Assembly: GCA_944384535.1 (NCBI GenBank)
Contig: CALWTS010000030.1
Location: forward strand, 1-63,390
DNA length: 63,390 bases
DNA from: an uncultured Clostridia bacterium
GTDB taxonomy: Bacteria; Bacillota; Clostridia; Christensenellales; UBA1242
Direction: 5' to 3'
In this document: positions 63,147-63,390 of the stretch, piece after piece
Layout: each line of letters opens with the position of its first letter
Numbering within the stretch: the first letter of the stretch is position 1
The notes under the pieces: generated by a model
Databases searched by the model: none
What the model was told of the DNA's origin: nothing
Seen by the model: only the letters and a program-made list of their open reading frames with translations
Made by a program: the position numbers and the translations under genes

Positions 63147-63174
63147 ATTATACAATTTTTTTCTAAAAAAACAA
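63147..63174 (-). promoter_or_regulatory. Promoter of the Nudix gene, predicted leaderless
   Basis: TTGTTT (63169-63174), 16-bp spacer, TATAAT (63147-63152), then 6 nt to the ATG. Confidence 0.6.
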
Positions 63175-63344
63175 ACATTTTTCGAAAAAGCAATATTAGC
63201 TAAACAATAAAATATTTTACGACTCTAAGCGTTTATATGAGATAAATAAAAACTCCATTATACAAATTTGTAACAAATTTGTAGCAATCAACCATTTTTT
63301 TGCATTTTCACAAAAAAGTTGTCATTTTAAGCACTTAAAATTTG

Positions 63345-63390
63345 GACCCACAAGTTAAGATTTAAGTCTTGATTTGTGGGTTATTTTTTT
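63345..63390 (+). terminator. Strong plus-strand terminator at the window edge
   Basis: A 15-bp stem (ACCCACAAGTTAAGA / TCTTGATTTGTGGGT with two G-U pairs) and TATTTTTTT tail. No plus-strand gene lies upstream within 3.7 kb, so it may end a small RNA, or act as a weak bidirectional terminator for a minus gene beyond the window. Confidence 0.75.

Overview
The window is a very AT-rich (by eye under 30 % G+C) chromosomal segment from an endospore-forming Firmicute, most likely an uncultured gut-type Clostridia lineage. The reasons are the sporulation and germination genes (spoIIGA-sigE-sigG, a ymxH-like gene, spoVG, spoIIR-sleB-ypeB, a SPOCS/LysM protein and a probable spoVM), a meso-diaminopimelate-type MurE, strong AGGAGG-type ribosome sites and Firmicutes-style operon order. 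TGA is used as a normal stop, so the genetic code is standard. I saw no rRNA, tRNA, insertion sequence or CRISPR array.

Layout. 0-7 kb holds a frameshifted membrane protein, two GNAT-like proteins, a SpoVM-like micro-ORF, feoAB iron uptake, nrdR and a transglutaminase-like protein. 7-28.6 kb is a rearranged division/cell-wall cluster on the minus strand: alpha/beta hydrolase-murF-ddl-murE-mraY-murD-ftsW, then an insertion-like block (hydrolase, a duplicated ftsW 3' end, an inositol-phosphatase/hydrolase fusion, an ABC-F ATPase with an attenuator-like leader), then murA-divIB, ftsA-ftsZ and spoIIGA-sigE-sigG-ymxH. nrnA interrupts it on the plus strand. 28.6-33.7 kb holds spoVG, spoIIR-sleB-ypeB, the SPOCS/LysM protein and veg. 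33.7-42.2 kb is the rpoZ/priA-def-fmt-rlmN-X-rsgA-rpe housekeeping cluster, where the unknown gene X occupies the place usually held by rsmB-prpC-prkC. 42-50 kb has a frameshifted HD-domain gene, ppdK, two unknown genes, a solitary VirD4/TraG-type ATPase and a VTT-family membrane protein. 50-63.4 kb is accessory: a flavodoxin/ferredoxin protein with an epimerase-like SDR, CYTH and SIMPL proteins, metK under a SAM-I riboswitch, a glycosidase-like lipoprotein-sized protein, unknown genes, a divergent RsmA, a third RBBP9-like hydrolase, a RimK-like ATP-grasp pseudogene, a gamma-glutamylcyclotransferase/C26-peptidase fusion, a histidine-phosphatase-like protein and a Nudix hydrolase.

How it fits together. 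Peptidoglycan precursor synthesis, division and the engulfment-stage sigma factors lie together, so growth, septation and spore formation are genetically coupled as in Bacillus and Clostridium. SpoIIR signals to SpoIIGA, which processes pro-SigE; sleB-ypeB act at germination. The most unusual signals are the attenuator with a leader peptide ahead of the ABC-F gene, several genes whose start codon sits at the predicted transcription start (leaderless mRNAs), two uncommon domain fusions, the ftsW 3' duplication flanking a hydrolase, and a small unknown protein co-transcribed with metK under the SAM switch. Three genes are broken by indels or stop codons (1-412, 42279-42988, 59608-60505).

All function calls are from reading motifs and gene order; no database search was run.
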